From NCBI GenBank assembly GCA_051453625.1, contig JBOZIK010000001.1, positions 14,023,488 through 14,087,487 of the forward strand: a stretch of 64,000 bases of DNA, given 5' to 3'. The notes beneath the pieces were generated by a model. It searched no databases, had not been told where the DNA came from, and was given only the letters and a program-made list of their open reading frames with translations. Made by a program: the position numbers and the translations under genes. The stretch is from Welwitschia mirabilis (taxonomy: Eukaryota > Gnetophyta > Gnetopsida > Welwitschiales). Positions 45,301 to 58,948 of the stretch are shown here, piece after piece (the first letter of the stretch is position 1; each line of letters opens with the position of its first letter).

Positions 45301-48300
45301 GTTGAAAGAAAATCATGATGAAAATGGATAAGCCAAGTAAATAAAATCATAAAAACAAAAAGAAAAATAAAACTTATTATTTCAAATGAAATAAAAATAT
45401 TTTCCATTATTCTTCAATTTAATTACTTATAAGATTTGATGCCCTCTCCTCCTCTTGCACTGTCCATTCACATGCACATCACCATCCCCACAATGTCTTT
45501 TAGATGGATAAAAATAAGGGACGAGTTGATATAAAATGGAATGTAANNNNNNNNNNNNNNNNNNNNNNNNNNNNNNNNNNNNNNNNNNNNNNNNNNNNNN
45601 NNNNNNNNNNNNNNNNNNNNNNNNNNNNNNNNNNNNNNNNNNNNNNTAGATGGATAAAAATGAGGGAGAAGTTGATAGAAAATGGAATGTAAGAGGATGT
45701 ATGAAGAAGAAAATGGATCTATATACCAGGAAAGGTAATAATAAATAATGTAGAATCCTTCAAAGCTAATATAAATAGAAGATCATCTTGGAAGTAAAGA
45801 ATTATGAAAGAAATATAATAGAATACCTCCTTCCAATGCGTTAAAATGCTTGGAATTAAACTTCAGAGTATCAAAATTACATACATTTCATATATTAACA
45901 TTATGATATGAGTTTTGAAATTGAGGAGGGCCTTAAAGATGCACTTGATTTGGTTTTAGTCTAGGAAGTTTGCAAAACCATTACATTTGCACATCTGTCA
46001 CATGTGAAAATAGTGAAAACTATCATATGACATTGTGATAGTATTTTACTTATGAAACTAGTGCTATAACATGATAGTTAGTTCAAAAAATAATGACCTT
46101 AAGTTATAAAAAGTAAAATGTCTCAATTTTATCTCTTATTACTATTATTATATAAAAACATTAAATTTGACTTAAAAATGACTAGAAATGTATAAATTAT
46201 AGCTCTCAAAACATAAATTTCCAAGGCATTGATGTTCTGAAAGTTTTAAATAGCATTTCATGTCATGCATCTAGTTTCAAAATGAGTAGAAATCATCACA
46301 TCATTAAGTGTATAAGATATGATGATGGAAGAAAGACTATGAATTATCTATGGAAATGGTAGGTTTAAGTAGTTCTTCATGCTCCAAATTTTCACTCTTG
46401 AACTTGACCACCTAATTAAAATAATCATGAGTAGACTTGGATTGAATTCAAATACATAATTTTTATCTCATTAAGTATCTAATATCTCTATTACCTAAAA
46501 AGTACAAAAATATCTCTAAGGATAGTATTATAGTTTAAAAAGTAATGCAAAATTATAATTATTAAAACTTTCTTTCATTAAAACTGTAGGCTTCATTAGT
46601 ATCCTTTATATATTTTTCATGTTAAATTTATCTAACATATCATTACTTTGATTTGATTAATTCAAATGAAAAGACTAATTCATAAGTTACTTTTACATAA
46701 ATGGAGTATTTTATCAACCCTAGTACTATAATTTGAAATTTCATTTTTAGATCTTTCTTGACATGTATATTTCACTTTTCATCTTCGTAACTGATTAAAT
46801 ATTATTTACGAAGAGAATAAAATATATAATTTTACTTTTTACACATTTGATAAACAACATCATTTAACTATCCTAGCATTTTTGTATAATCAAATGACTA
46901 AGAATATAAGTAAGATTTTCTCCAAATAGAAATTTTATTTCTCCATATTTTATTGCATTAAAGAGATTGATTTTAAAATAAAATATATTAATAGGATTTC
47001 ACTAGGGGTTTTATGACCCCCATGTATATGACCATGGTATGTGTTACAAGACTTAGTAATTTCCCCTTGATGCAGAAATACACTATCTTCCAAGTAAAAA
47101 ATAGAGTGCTTATAGGAAAACCTTGGGAATGTGACCTACAAAAACCCTTCTTTAAGGAATCACCACTTGATGAAATTACTTCATTAAAGAAGTAGTTAAT
47201 TTACTACTAAATATTCCATAGTAGATAAGAGTATCATCTGCATTACACATCCCATAATGCTAAGATAAAATACATTACACATCTTGTAATAATAGGTTAA
47301 AATTATGCTACACATCTCATAGTACTATGATCAACTTTGACTTTGAATAGAAACTCAACAATCAAATGAAAACCATAATATACAATTAAAAAAATGCATT
47401 TAAATCAAATCATTATCAATTTAATTTTGGATTGAAAATATTTGAACTTCTCATAACCAAGTTATTTTGTAAGGATGTCAGTTTTATACTCTATAGTCAG
47501 ATAGTATATAGGCATAATAACTTTATTTTGTATGAGTTTGTTGATTTTGTTGACCCAACATAAACGTTTTTTATCCTATTATAGTGCACTAGATATTTTT
47601 CTATGCAAATTATGAACTCATTATTGCTAGAAAGATATGTTGCCTTAGCTTATTTTAATTTCACTACTTCTAATAATTTTCTTATCTATTTAATTTATTT
47701 ACATGTCTTAAAGTAGCTGTATATATCTAAAGAACCCTTGAAAAAAAAGTATTCTATAAGAGATGTTTTAATACAAATATCTTAATAATAATCTAAAAAG
47801 ATTTTTTAAGGCATTTATTATGATAAATTCTCTAATTATTAGTACATAGGATTTTCTTAATAAATTCCCTTATTAGTAGCTGATAGAACATTTTTAAATA
47901 AATGCCCTTATTTCCAAAGTAATAAATCAAAGAAATAAAAAAATACATCATTTTTTGATTGGTTTTTTAATAGTATATGTGTTTTTTAGCAATGTATTTT
48001 ACTATAGCTTTGATTATCTTTGTAAAAAAGAGTTTTGTAATTCTTCATAGTAGTATGTCTGAGCTTCACTGCATTTGTTTTATTTGGCTTTATTTAGCTT
48101 AGATGTAGATTTCTTCAAACTTGACCTTAGCTGCATTAGTTATTTTTCTATTAATAAAGTTATTCCTCTTTAAAAAGGCCTTGATCTTATTAAAAATCTT
48201 GAAGTTCTAAGTTAAAACAAAAGAAATTTCATTAGCTTTCTAGATTTCATGAGTTTAGTAAGCTTTTTGGCTTTATTAGGATTTTCAAATTTTAAGAGTT

Positions 48301-51300
48301 TTCTTAGTTAAAGAAAAAGAAATTTTTTTAATTCTTTAGAAGATGGAATTTATTTTTCTTGCTGATGAATTTNNNNNNNNNNNNNNNNNNNNNNNNNNNN
48401 NNNNNNNNNNNNNNNNNNNNNNNNNNNNNNNNNNNNNNNNNNNNNNNNNNNNNNNNNNNNNNNNNNNNNNNNAATTCTTCATAGTAGTATGTTTGAGCTT
48501 CACTGCATTTGTTTTCTTTGGCTTTATTTAGCTTAGATGTAGATTTCTTTAAACTTGACCTTAGCTGCATTAGTCATTTCTCTAGTAATAATGTTATTCC
48601 TCTTTAAAAAGACCTTGATATTATTAAAAATATTGAATTTCTTAGTTAAAACAAAAGAAATTTCCTTAGCTTTCTATATTCCATGGGTTTAGTAAGCTTT
48701 TTGGCTTTATTAGTCTTTTCAAATTTTAAGATTTTTCTTATTTAAAGTAAAAGAATTTTTTTTAATTCTTTAGAAGATGGAATTTGTATTTCTTGCTGAT
48801 GAATTTCCTTATGGAAATTTGGCTAAGTTCAAAATCTTTTTGATTTGATTATGGTTTTATAAAAATATTTTAAGACATCCTCTAATAAAACTTATTAGCA
48901 TTGATGATAGCTTATCTCTTAAAAGAGCAACTAATCTTAAAGAAAAGAAGTTCATTACTGGCTTAATGGTGATAAGTATGAATGAAACATAGGAAAATAG
49001 GAGGGTAAATTTTAATCATGCTAAAAGACTCTTAATTTAATCATATTTTATTATTTAAGCATGCTCTCTTATCCATCTTAGGTGAATTATATTTTATTAG
49101 AATATTATTTTCTTCTAAGTAGTAATGTCATAGAATAGTTCATAAAGAATGTAATTTTTTCAAATTAATCTTTGAACATGTTTTTTAATTATTTTTTACA
49201 TATTATATAATTAAAAAATTTACTATTGTAGTTATAGGATCTTGAATGATATTAAAATGAATCATTTCATAGGAAATTCCATGCTAGAAGGTAAAAATAG
49301 TTGTAGATTCCTACATATGATTACATAGAAGTAGAATTTGTACAAAGTAAAGGATGTTAAAAACCTCTTCTAAGTTTATATTCATTTGAAAGAACTCTTT
49401 TTATGACTTATTATGGCTTATATTTCTATATAGAATTATATTTTATAAATATAAATTAAAATTTACAAATCCTTCCATTAGAGNNNNNNNNNNNNNNNNN
49501 NNNNNNNNNNNNNNNNNNNNNNNNNNNNNNNNNNNNNNNNNNTTTTTTACATCTTCTATAATTAAAATTTTCTAGTGTAATTATAAGATCTTGAATGATA
49601 TTAAAATGAATCATTTCATAAGCAATTCGATGCTAGAAGGTAAAAACAGTTGTAAATTTCTACACATGATTACATAAAAGTAGACTTTGTACAAAGCAAA
49701 GGATTTTAAAAACCTCTACTAGGGTTATATTTATTTGAAATAATTCTTTTTAGGATTTATTATGGCTTATATTTCTATATAGAATTAGATTTTAGAAATA
49801 TAAATAACAATTTACAAATCCTTCCATTAGAGTTATTCCATTAATTAAATAGGAAATGCTTTTATTTTACTAGTGGTTATTTCTTCTTTGTCACTTATAA
49901 ATGCACTTCTTATTAGTTCACAAGTGATATTATGATGTTTAGAGCCTTGATACTATTTAATAATGCATGTTATAGTCATCATAATATATCATTTAAAAGA
50001 TATATAAAAGAATGGCTTCATAAGCCCATATCATTGGTAAAGAAAAAGGAATTGGTCCTTCAAAATCCCATATTGTTTAAAGTAATGGAGTTAAATCCAA
50101 TTTAATGACTTTGATTATTTAGTTTGAAGGAAAAGAAGCTATGTCATACTAAAAATATCATAATAATTAATAGAGATTTCTTGAGAGCACATAATGTCCT
50201 TTACTAATAAGCCACTAGACTTTCTTAAATAGCTAGAGATAAATCATGACAAACTAGTTAGATCATTTTATAAACNNNNNNNNNNNNNNNNNNNNNNNNN
50301 NNNNNNNNNNNNNNNNNNNNNNNNNNNNNNNNNNNNNNNNNNNNNNNNNNNNNNNNNNNNNNNNNNNNNNNNNNNGGTCATTTTATAAATAAGTAACTGT
50401 AATTTACAGCATACTAAAACTCATACTTCACATTCTTATTTGATATGTCTTTATAGGAATTTTTGCAAGACTAGTTTAAGCATGCACATAATAGAACTAT
50501 CTCATACTCTTTTAACCCAATTCTTTAAACACTAGAATGTGAATACCAAGATTCACATCTCAAAGTTACTTTATTACATATATGATAATATATATGATAA
50601 ATAATTTGAAAAGTGTTAACTCAAAATTTTTAGTAAACATATCTCTTTTTATGGACATTTATTTATGCATATAATAGTTTAAAGAAATATCATGTTTATT
50701 GAGAAATTGATATTTTATGATGAAAGTCTCCTTAGATGGGATAACATCTTCACCACTAAANNNNNNNNNNNNNNNNNNNNNNNNNNNNNNNNNNNNNNNN
50801 NNNNNNNNNNNNNNNNNNNNNNNNNNNNNNNNNNNNNNNNNNNNNNNNNNNNNNNNNNNNNNNNNNNNNNNNNNNNNNNNNNNNNNNNNNNNNNNNNNNN
50901 NNNNNNNNNNNNNNNNNNNNNNNNNNNNNNNNNNNNNNNNNNNNNNNNNNNNNNNNNNNNNNNNNNNNNNNNNNNNNNNNNNNNNNNNNNNNNNNNNNNN
51001 NNNNNNNNNNNNNNNNNNNNNNNNNNNNNNNNNNNNNNNNNNNNNNNNNNNNNNNNNNNNNNNNNNNNNNNNNNNNNNNNNNNNNNNNNNNNNNNNNNNN
51101 NNNNNNNNNNNNNNNNNNNNNNNNNNNNNNNNNNNNNNNNNNNNNNNNNNNNNNNNNNNNNNNNNNNNNNNNNNNATGTTTATTGAGAAATAGATATTTT
51201 ATGATGAAAATTTCCTTAGATGGGATAACATCTTCACCACTAAAACTATGGTAAATTTTTATTAAAATCTGATAATATCTTAAGCTCATAGGTAAATATG

Positions 51301-52156
51301 ATTATCTAGTAATCATTTAGGTTTAGTAAGATTCCCAATAGCATCCAACATGTTATACAAAGATCATTATTTTTTCTTATGCATGGAATTCTAATCTTAC
51401 TTATTATAGTTTACACTAATTTAATTATAGGGTTTCGAATAACTTGAATTTGAAACTCATATGTTTTTTGCATTAAAGGAAAGTCTTCCTTATATATTTT
51501 ATTTTTCCTTAATATAACATAAAATTTTTAAGTTTCACTAAATCCATGTTTAATAAAAATAACTTTAACCTCATTATCAAAGAATAAAATAGGTTGAATA
51601 AAATATGATGATTATGTTATTTGAATGCATGATCCAAAGATGAATGCCTTTTGATAACCATAATACAAGATTCTTGATTAGATATTACTCAATTCTTTAA
51701 TAATTGGATTTGAAAAAATTGAAAATTTTTATGTTTCTCTAAGAATATATTTAGTGGATTTTATTCCGAGGAGATAATATTATGACCCAACTATGTGTTA
51801 ATAAGATATACACTATCTTTAATGTAATGATGAGGATCTCATAAGTAAAATGTCAGATTCTTTTGGTATTTCCATGATAATTGGTATACATGGTATGATA
51901 TTTGATTGAGTGAAAGATNNNNNNNNNNNNNNNNNNNNNNNNNNNNNNNNNNNNNNNNNNNNNNNNNNNNNNNNNNNNNNNNNNNNNNNNNNNNNNNNNN
52001 NNNNNNNNNNNNNNNNNNATAATTGGTATACATGTTATGATATTTAATGAATGATTGAGTGAAAGATAAATTATTTTCATACCTCTCTTATTAATTTAAA
52101 TTCTTATATAATAGAAATATATGTTTACATATTTATTTTTTATGTTACAATTTCAT
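42381..52156. other. AT-rich DNA, no gene recognised
   Basis: About 10 kb without a feature I can defend. Gaps at 44,092-44,257, 45,547-45,646, 48,373-48,472, 49,484-49,542, 50,276-50,375, 50,761-51,175 and 51,919-52,018 each have duplicated flanks (for example 43,678-44,091 with 44,258-44,660). A short, less AT-rich stretch lies at 45,440-45,500. The + frame near 51,176-51,260 and its copy at 50,692-50,760 are weakly reminiscent of the region after copia integrase, but too little is conserved to call. Confidence 0.5.
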
Positions 52157-52243
52157 ATATATGTATAAGTGTGTGCACATGCACATACACACGCCTGTGC
52201 ACATGCACATGCACACATGCACACATGCACACACATACACACA
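52157..52243. repeat. (CA)n/(TGCACA)n microsatellite
   Basis: An alternating purine-pyrimidine tract made of TATATATG, GTGTGTGCACATGCACAT and repeated ACACATGCAC units. A second copy appears right after the gap 52,781-52,880 (52,881-52,911), followed by the same unique sequence, so the gap was caused by failure to assemble this tract. Confidence 0.9.
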
Positions 52244-54699
52244 TTTCTCATTTATATCTTACTCTGACTATAGCACTCATATTTACTCATACTCATGATT
52301 TATGATACGATGAAAATAAATGTTATAGAAATTTCCTACTTTCAATATAAAAATTGTAGTATGTCAATTTAAACATATGATTAAACCATTAATTTAAAGT
52401 ATCACATTCATTATTTATTATTACTTTAATTTTAACTAATAATGCATTAAGGATCCTAAGTATCTTCTCTAAAATGATGTCTATCTATTAATTATATTAA
52501 ATGATCTTTCTAAAATATTCATTTAGTTTTCTTCATATGAATTTCAATCTCATCAAAGTTATTTTTAGCAAGTGTTGGAGTTTAAACTCTATAGAAAGAT
52601 GTAATAGATCATTATTTAACATAAAAAAAGAAATAAAAAGTCCTTATTTAATTTTTTTTCCTTTTTCTTTGTTTATCTCATTTTGAATTTTTTCCCCCTT
52701 TATAAACTTGTTCTAGTTATAACAAAATAATCAATAGCATAGGATAGTTATAAATAACAAAGCTTTAATTATCTAGATGANNNNNNNNNNNNNNNNNNNN
52801 NNNNNNNNNNNNNNNNNNNNNNNNNNNNNNNNNNNNNNNNNNNNNNNNNNNNNNNNNNNNNNNNNNNNNNNNNNNNNNNNACACACACACGCATGCACAC
52901 CCACACACACATTTCTCATTTACATCTAACTCTAACTATAGCAGTCATATTTACTCATACTCATGACTTATGATAGGATGAAAATAAATGTTATATAAAT
53001 TTCCTACTTTCAATATACAAATTATAGTATATCAATTTAAACATATGATTAAAACATTCAATTTCAAGTATCACATTAACTATTTCTTATTACTTTATTT
53101 TTAACTAATAATGCATTGAGGATCCTAAGTATCTTCTCTAAAACAATGTTTATCTATTAATTATATTAAATAATCTTTCTAAAATATTCATTTAGTTTTC
53201 TTCTTATGAATTTCAATCTCGTCAAAGTTATTTTTAGCAAGTGTTGGAGTCTAAACTATATAGAAAGATGTATTAGATCATTATTTAACATTAAAAAATA
53301 AAGAAAAGTTCTTATTTAATTGTTTTTTCTTTTTATATTTTTATCTCATTTTGAATTTTTTTTCTCTTTATAACCTTGTTCTAGTTATAACAAAATAATC
53401 AATAGCATAGGATAGTTATAAATAATGAAGCTTTAATGATCTAGATGACTAAAATATTAAGACCATATAGTGGGTCAACTATGGTAGTGAATTAATTATT
53501 TTTATGGGTCAATTATGCTATATTACTAGCATATTCTTACATTGGTTTTTCATGCTTGAGTACTAAATCAAATTAACCATATGACACTTCTAGATAGCCC
53601 CTATTTAAATAATCCTATCCATACATCTATACTATTTTACAAACTATGTGTTAAAGACTTACTTATTTGGTATTTGTAGGTTTTTATAATTTGAAATCCT
53701 TTCTAAATTTTACACCTTACATGTAAGACTATTAATATGTTTCTCTATAAAATCACAAAATAATAGTAGGGTAAATAATCTTTAGCAGTTTTAAATAACA
53801 TTTTCAAATCTAATATAAATACCATAATATATGCTAGCTTCTATCAATCATTTAGTTTATATGATATGGTCATCTATAGCTTTTCATAATTAATTGACAT
53901 ATAATATAGTATAAAATTGAGGGGCTATCATTTCCTAACTATAGGTCTTTTTAGAGTCTTATCACTCAAAGGGCAAGGTAATTTGCTCATTTATCCTAAG
54001 TAGTTAGGTAAAGTTACCAATTATGTAGAACATACATGTTGTTTAAATGTCTATAATTATATGGTTCACTAGGCTTCTAGGCTTATTTTTATATCGACTA
54101 CACTTATAACTATTTTTCTTATGTGATCTAATAATTATACGATATGAATATCCTTGGTGAGAATAAAAAACCATTCCATATTAGTAGCCTCACATAAACT
54201 AGCTAAAGGGCTATTATGAATGAGTAGAAAAGAAATCATATCATCACATGATATACACTAATACATGAATATCTTTAACATACCCATACATAGGCATATG
54301 TCCATATCTCCTGCCTCAAATTAGTAAGTGTGCTTATTAAAAACCATACAGAAGTTACATAAGTATTATCCAACTTTGGTAAGAAGCACCACATACAATA
54401 CATAACTTTAGTTTTTTATTAATATAGTAATGCAACTAGTGTAGCATTATTAAGTACAAGTTTATATGGATGCACGTCTTATGCACATATGAAGTATTAG
54501 CTACTATGAGATAATTTATAAGAAGCACATTGGTATTCACATTCATATGCTTGACAAGTGTTAACACTAGGTAAATATATCCACAACTAGCTACTCATTA
54601 GTTGTATTTACATAGGATTATCTATCATATTTTATTTATCCTATTTTATGCTTTAAACCATGATGTTGAAGTAATCACAAGTGAATTAAAGTAAATCAA
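52244..54699. other. AT-rich DNA, no gene recognised; part duplicated
   Basis: 52,244-52,780 is repeated at 52,912-53,450 with substitutions. The remaining part (53,450-54,700) may belong to the minus-strand copia relic, as it lies where its zinc knuckle and pol would be, but I could not identify those motifs. Confidence 0.5.
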
Positions 54700-55245
54700 T
54701 AAAGAACATAAAACATTCTAGATAAGGACTTCATATAATATGTCTTAATACAAGCTTTATAAACTAATGAAAACCTCTTGAAATTCTTTATCAACATGAT
54801 TTAAAATCTCTAACTCAATCATCTAAAAAGTTTCAAACTCTTCCATCATAGATTGGATCGTTAAAACTTGTACTTTTATGCTAAGAATTCCTTGGACTCT
54901 ATCCCAAGACTTTTCCATATTTAGTAGTCATAAGGTTAATAATTCTTATTATAATATCCTTTATTAGTTCATCCTAGAGTGTTCTCTTTAATTTCAAGTC
55001 CTTCCTTCAATTTTCCTTAATATTATTCTAGATTACCTTATCAATCTTGTAAACTTAATGTCATTCATCAATAAATGCATACTCCACTATCTCTAAGAGC
55101 TCTCATGAGGAGATAATTTTACAAATCTTGTATTTCCAATAAATAAAATTTGTATTCTCTATGAGCATCTAAATATTCAAATTAATATTCCATAAGGAAT
55201 TTTCTAGAACTTCTTGATCTTTCACTTAATATTATTTCTAAAAAC
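54700..55245 (-). pseudogene. Ty1/copia gag (UBN2-like), decayed, minus strand
   Basis: On the minus strand, downstream of a primer site, several blocks fit the copia capsid. S-W-D-R-V-Q-G-I-L-S-I-K-V-Q-V-L-T near 54,910-54,860 matches the W-D-x-L-x-x-x-Y-x-G...L-x-x-L pattern. It is followed by M-M-E-E-F-E-T-F-Q-M, matching F-E-x-L-x-M. Frames shift and stops are frequent. The gene order (primer site at 55,248-55,259, gag next on the same strand) supports the call. Integrase and RT further along were not recognised. Confidence 0.5.
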
Positions 55246-55247
55246 TC

Positions 55248-55259
55248 ACTATGATACCA
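55248..55259 (-). promoter_or_regulatory. Initiator-Met primer-binding site of a copia relic
   Basis: The minus strand reads TGGTATCATAGT. The standard plant copia site complementary to initiator-Met tRNA is TGGTATCAGAGC, so 10 of 12 bases match. Gag-like sequence follows downstream on the same strand. Confidence 0.6.
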
Positions 55260-57789
55260 AGTCAATAAATTTTGTATAATAAAAGAAATTAAAACCATCA
55301 AAAAGTTACTAAAGAAATTTTTTAACTTGTTGATGACTAAAAAGAGAACTATAAAGGACTTTATATAGGCCATAAATTAATACATAATGAACACAAACCA
55401 CTAGATTTAACAATCATAAAACTAAGAATGTAACTATGTTGTGTAAGTATGTCATAATAGCAAATTATAAATAGTATAAGTAATAATCTAGTCTTAAATA
55501 ATGGCAAATTCTAAAGAATCAAAAAAGGAAAAAACATAATAATATAAAACATGAAATATTTTATGAAGTTTGAGGTCAATAAAGTTGAATGTGATAGTAA
55601 CTAGATGTGCATAACCTTTTAGGTCTTACTTCTCTTCATACAAAGTTTAATCTTATCTTTGTGCTTGTAATAATGATTCCAATATAGAATGTTAGCCAAC
55701 ACATTATTTTTTAATATTACCCTATTATGAACCAATTTTTCAATAATGTCTAGCTATCTATTAGATGAGATATAAAATCCATTTCTATGAGTTCTTTTAT
55801 TGGATATGATTTTGTCTTAGAGGATTATTTGAAGGATGTCCTTTAATGAGGCAAGATCATTCTTTATTCTTCTTTCTTATTTACTTTTTCTTCTAATCCT
55901 GTTTTCCTCCCTTTGTAGTAAAACCTAAGAAACATTCATTATGTATATTTATCTATCTTTAATGCTATTTATAATTCTCTTCAGTTTGAAAACTTAATTA
56001 AAAAAGGATAATGTTTTCTAGTGGTCTTGGTATATGTGATTTTTACATTTTGCAACTTATGGAAAGAAAAAACTACTTCCTATGGTTATATATCTATAAA
56101 TATAAATCATAAGTATCTTTGTTTGTATCTTTAATATCTTAATAAATAATCCTTAAATTTTTTATTATGTTATATATGAAACATGCATTATTATAGGGAC
56201 ATTACATACCTCTTCTTACTTGCCTGTGTGGATCATTGTCATTAACATTTCTATTGACTGTTTTAGAAATGGGCATGGGGGCTAGAATATTCATATGATG
56301 ATAACTTCTGAATCTCAAAAAGTAAGCTAACTCCATCTTCTTTTTGTCTTTTTTTAAAGTTAAAAAAATCCTGAATATAATAGAGTATGCTAGTGATTTT
56401 TACTTATTGCTAGGATTTTGAGTGTTGTCTTAAGAGCCTCATTAACTATCAAGCCCATGTAGTAGAAAAATATTATTTTCTTTGTTTTAAGAACCCACCT
56501 ATACTTCTTTCATGTTATTATTCTATTTCTTATGGAAGTATCACAAAAAGGCCTAAACATGAAGGAAAGAAATAGTAGGATAGGATCTAATTCTCATTTT
56601 TCAATTAGATTTAATTATTATAGTGATGTTTTTGGATATAGTTTAGTGATGCAAAGTAATTAATTAACCATTTTAATTCAATTTTTATCATATTAACTTT
56701 TAAAAAATAAAAATCAAATTTAATACTACTCAAAATTAGATTAAACTTGAAAAACAAAAAAAATATTATGAATCATCAAAAAAATTATATATGGATAAAC
56801 TTCTTACAAATTCATGATATAAACTGTAAAACTATAAGAAATAAAATTTATTTGATAATAAGTCTACTTTTTTATAATTTTGAACATTCAAAAACATGCA
56901 AAAACACACTCAATTATCTATATAAATTATTCAAGTTATGATTTCTACATTATTATCAAGTAATACAAAGATAATATATTTCAAATCGAACATCATACAG
57001 AAAACAAGGCTTTATTCATAATTAAAATATAAATAAAAATATTTCATCAAATGCATTTGTTACAATTTATAATTAGTGAACTTAATTTACCATTAATTAT
57101 AATTAAAAATAATTTAATCTAACTAGTAATGAAATTAAATCATGATCAACAATCAACCCCTAATGAGATAATTAAATAATTGGTTTGACTATAATGCTTG
57201 TGAATAACTGCTTTACATTTCTCAAAGATGAATTTGTTCAAAAGCCTACCACTCCTTGAAGTCTATTTTATCAATGTAAGTTAAATGTAATATATTCATA
57301 GACAAAATTTTCTATTATGTTTCTTTTATCAATTTAAATCAACAAAAATAAAGTTACGATTGAAGTGTAGTAATTTTATTTATTTGTTTTATAGTTGCAT
57401 ATGATCTAGTCCATCTTGTTATTCTACACTTATTCTAGGATATTATTCATTGGGAGTGTTTACAAGTAAAGTGGTTCAGCATTTTAATTTCAATCACTTT
57501 AATATTGTATTAGCATTACACTGCTTGATATTTACATTGCATTTCTATAAGTATTAATTTTTTCTTTTGATAATATATCTAGGATTACAAATATTATAAA
57601 AATAAACATGATGGCATTGTTATATCTATTATCATTAATTAATAGATTTATTTATATGGGAGATAAGATTTAAACATGTATGGATATATATTACATAATC
57701 AAAGATAGTTAAAACCTTATTCTTAACTCTAAATAATATTAAGTACTTATTATTTTAATATTAATATATGTAGGACATTTAAGAAGTAG
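55260..57789. other. AT-rich DNA, no gene recognised
   Basis: The first few hundred bases should contain the 5' LTR of the minus-strand copia relic, but no paired LTR is visible in the window. Later sequence upstream of the CACTA transposase may be its terminal region; I did not find a convincing CACTA-type terminal inverted repeat. Confidence 0.5.
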
Positions 57790-58902
57790 GAGAATGATGT
57801 CAAGAAATTCATATAATTTGTAAGTAACAATATTGATAATTCTCAAGGCATATTATGTCCATGTGTAAAATGTCGTAATGCATATTGTCAATAGACAAAT
57901 AAAGTTTCTAAGAATCTTTTATGAAAAGACATGAATCTTACCTATGTAAATTGCATTAATATTATGCATGGGAAAACTTTAAAAGAACATTTTAATTAAT
58001 CTAGTAGTAATAATATCTTATAGATCTAGTTTCAATTTTGGAAGAACCCTTCATGTACTTTAATGATGATGAACAATCACATGAAGAGAAAAATAACATG
58101 TATTTTTTACACTATAATAATTCATATCGTGACATTAAAAATACAAAATATGATAGGCTAACCAGAGTTGATAAAGAGCTATTATACCCTAGTTGCATAA
58201 AATATTTAAAGATTTTTATGACTATCAAATTGCTAATCATCAAATCAATGGGTGGATGGTTAAATTAAACATTTCTAATGTTACTTGAGCTTTTGCATAA
58301 CTTTTTTCTACAATGAAATACAATTCCAATTTCTTATATTAAATTGAAGAGGATACTTCATTCTTTAGGTATGAACTATAATAAGATACATGCATGTCCT
58401 AATGCTTATGTGTTATATTTGGAGTATTATAAGGATAAAAATAAATGTCCTTAGTGTGATGCATCTAGATGGATATCAAGAAGAGAATATAAGGAGAATA
58501 ATGTAGATAAAAAAAAAAACATTTCCAAAGTACTATGATACTTTCCATTAAGTCCAAGGCTAAAAATGTTTTATGCATCACCCACAATACTAGAGCATAT
58601 AATACAAGATCCAAAGGTGGAAAGATAATGGTATAATGTGGTATTTAGTAGATTATATCTTATGAAAGAACATTAATAAATCATATGATAAATTTAAATT
58701 TAATCCTATACATGTAAGACTTGGTATTGTAATAGATGAATTTATCCTTTTTTGAAATGCTTTCTAATTCTTATAGCTATTGGTTAATTATAATTCTTAT
58801 CTATAATTTTCCACCATAATCATGTGTGAAAAGGTATTATTTGATGCTTTATTTATTAATATCTAGGTCTAAAAACTAGGTAAAAATAATTAATATAAAC
58901 CT
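57790..58902 (+). pseudogene. CACTA (En/Spm) transposase, N-terminal half, decayed
   Basis: Transposase of the TNP2/Transposase_21 type, which would cut and move CACTA elements. Order seen: zinc-binding C-P-C-V-K-C-R-N at 57,856-57,879, then M-H-G-K near 57,967 (family W-x-x-H-G-E). The open frame 58,038-58,268 has L-L-Y-P-S-C-I-K-Y and M-G-G-W-L-N (family L-Y-P-G-C...L-N-G-W-S-N). K-I-H-A-C-P-N leads to the C-P-(stop)-C...S-R-W motif at 58,383-58,472, with TAG for Gln. Y-F-P-L-S-P-R-L follows near 58,545. The next part (N-F-P-P near 58,818) runs into the gap 58,903-58,948. Stops and shifts make it non-functional. Confidence 0.87.
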
Positions 58903-58948
58903 NNNNNNNNNNNNNNNNNNNNNNNNNNNNNNNNNNNNNNNNNNNNNN

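Noticed and set aside
47013-47195. Coding gene in the 60-codon frame
   Set aside because: No recognisable motif and no similar frame nearby; chance frames of this size are common here.
51176-51260. Copia integrase/RT boundary on the + strand
   Set aside because: Only a weak likeness over some 20 residues; no integrase or RT motif nearby.
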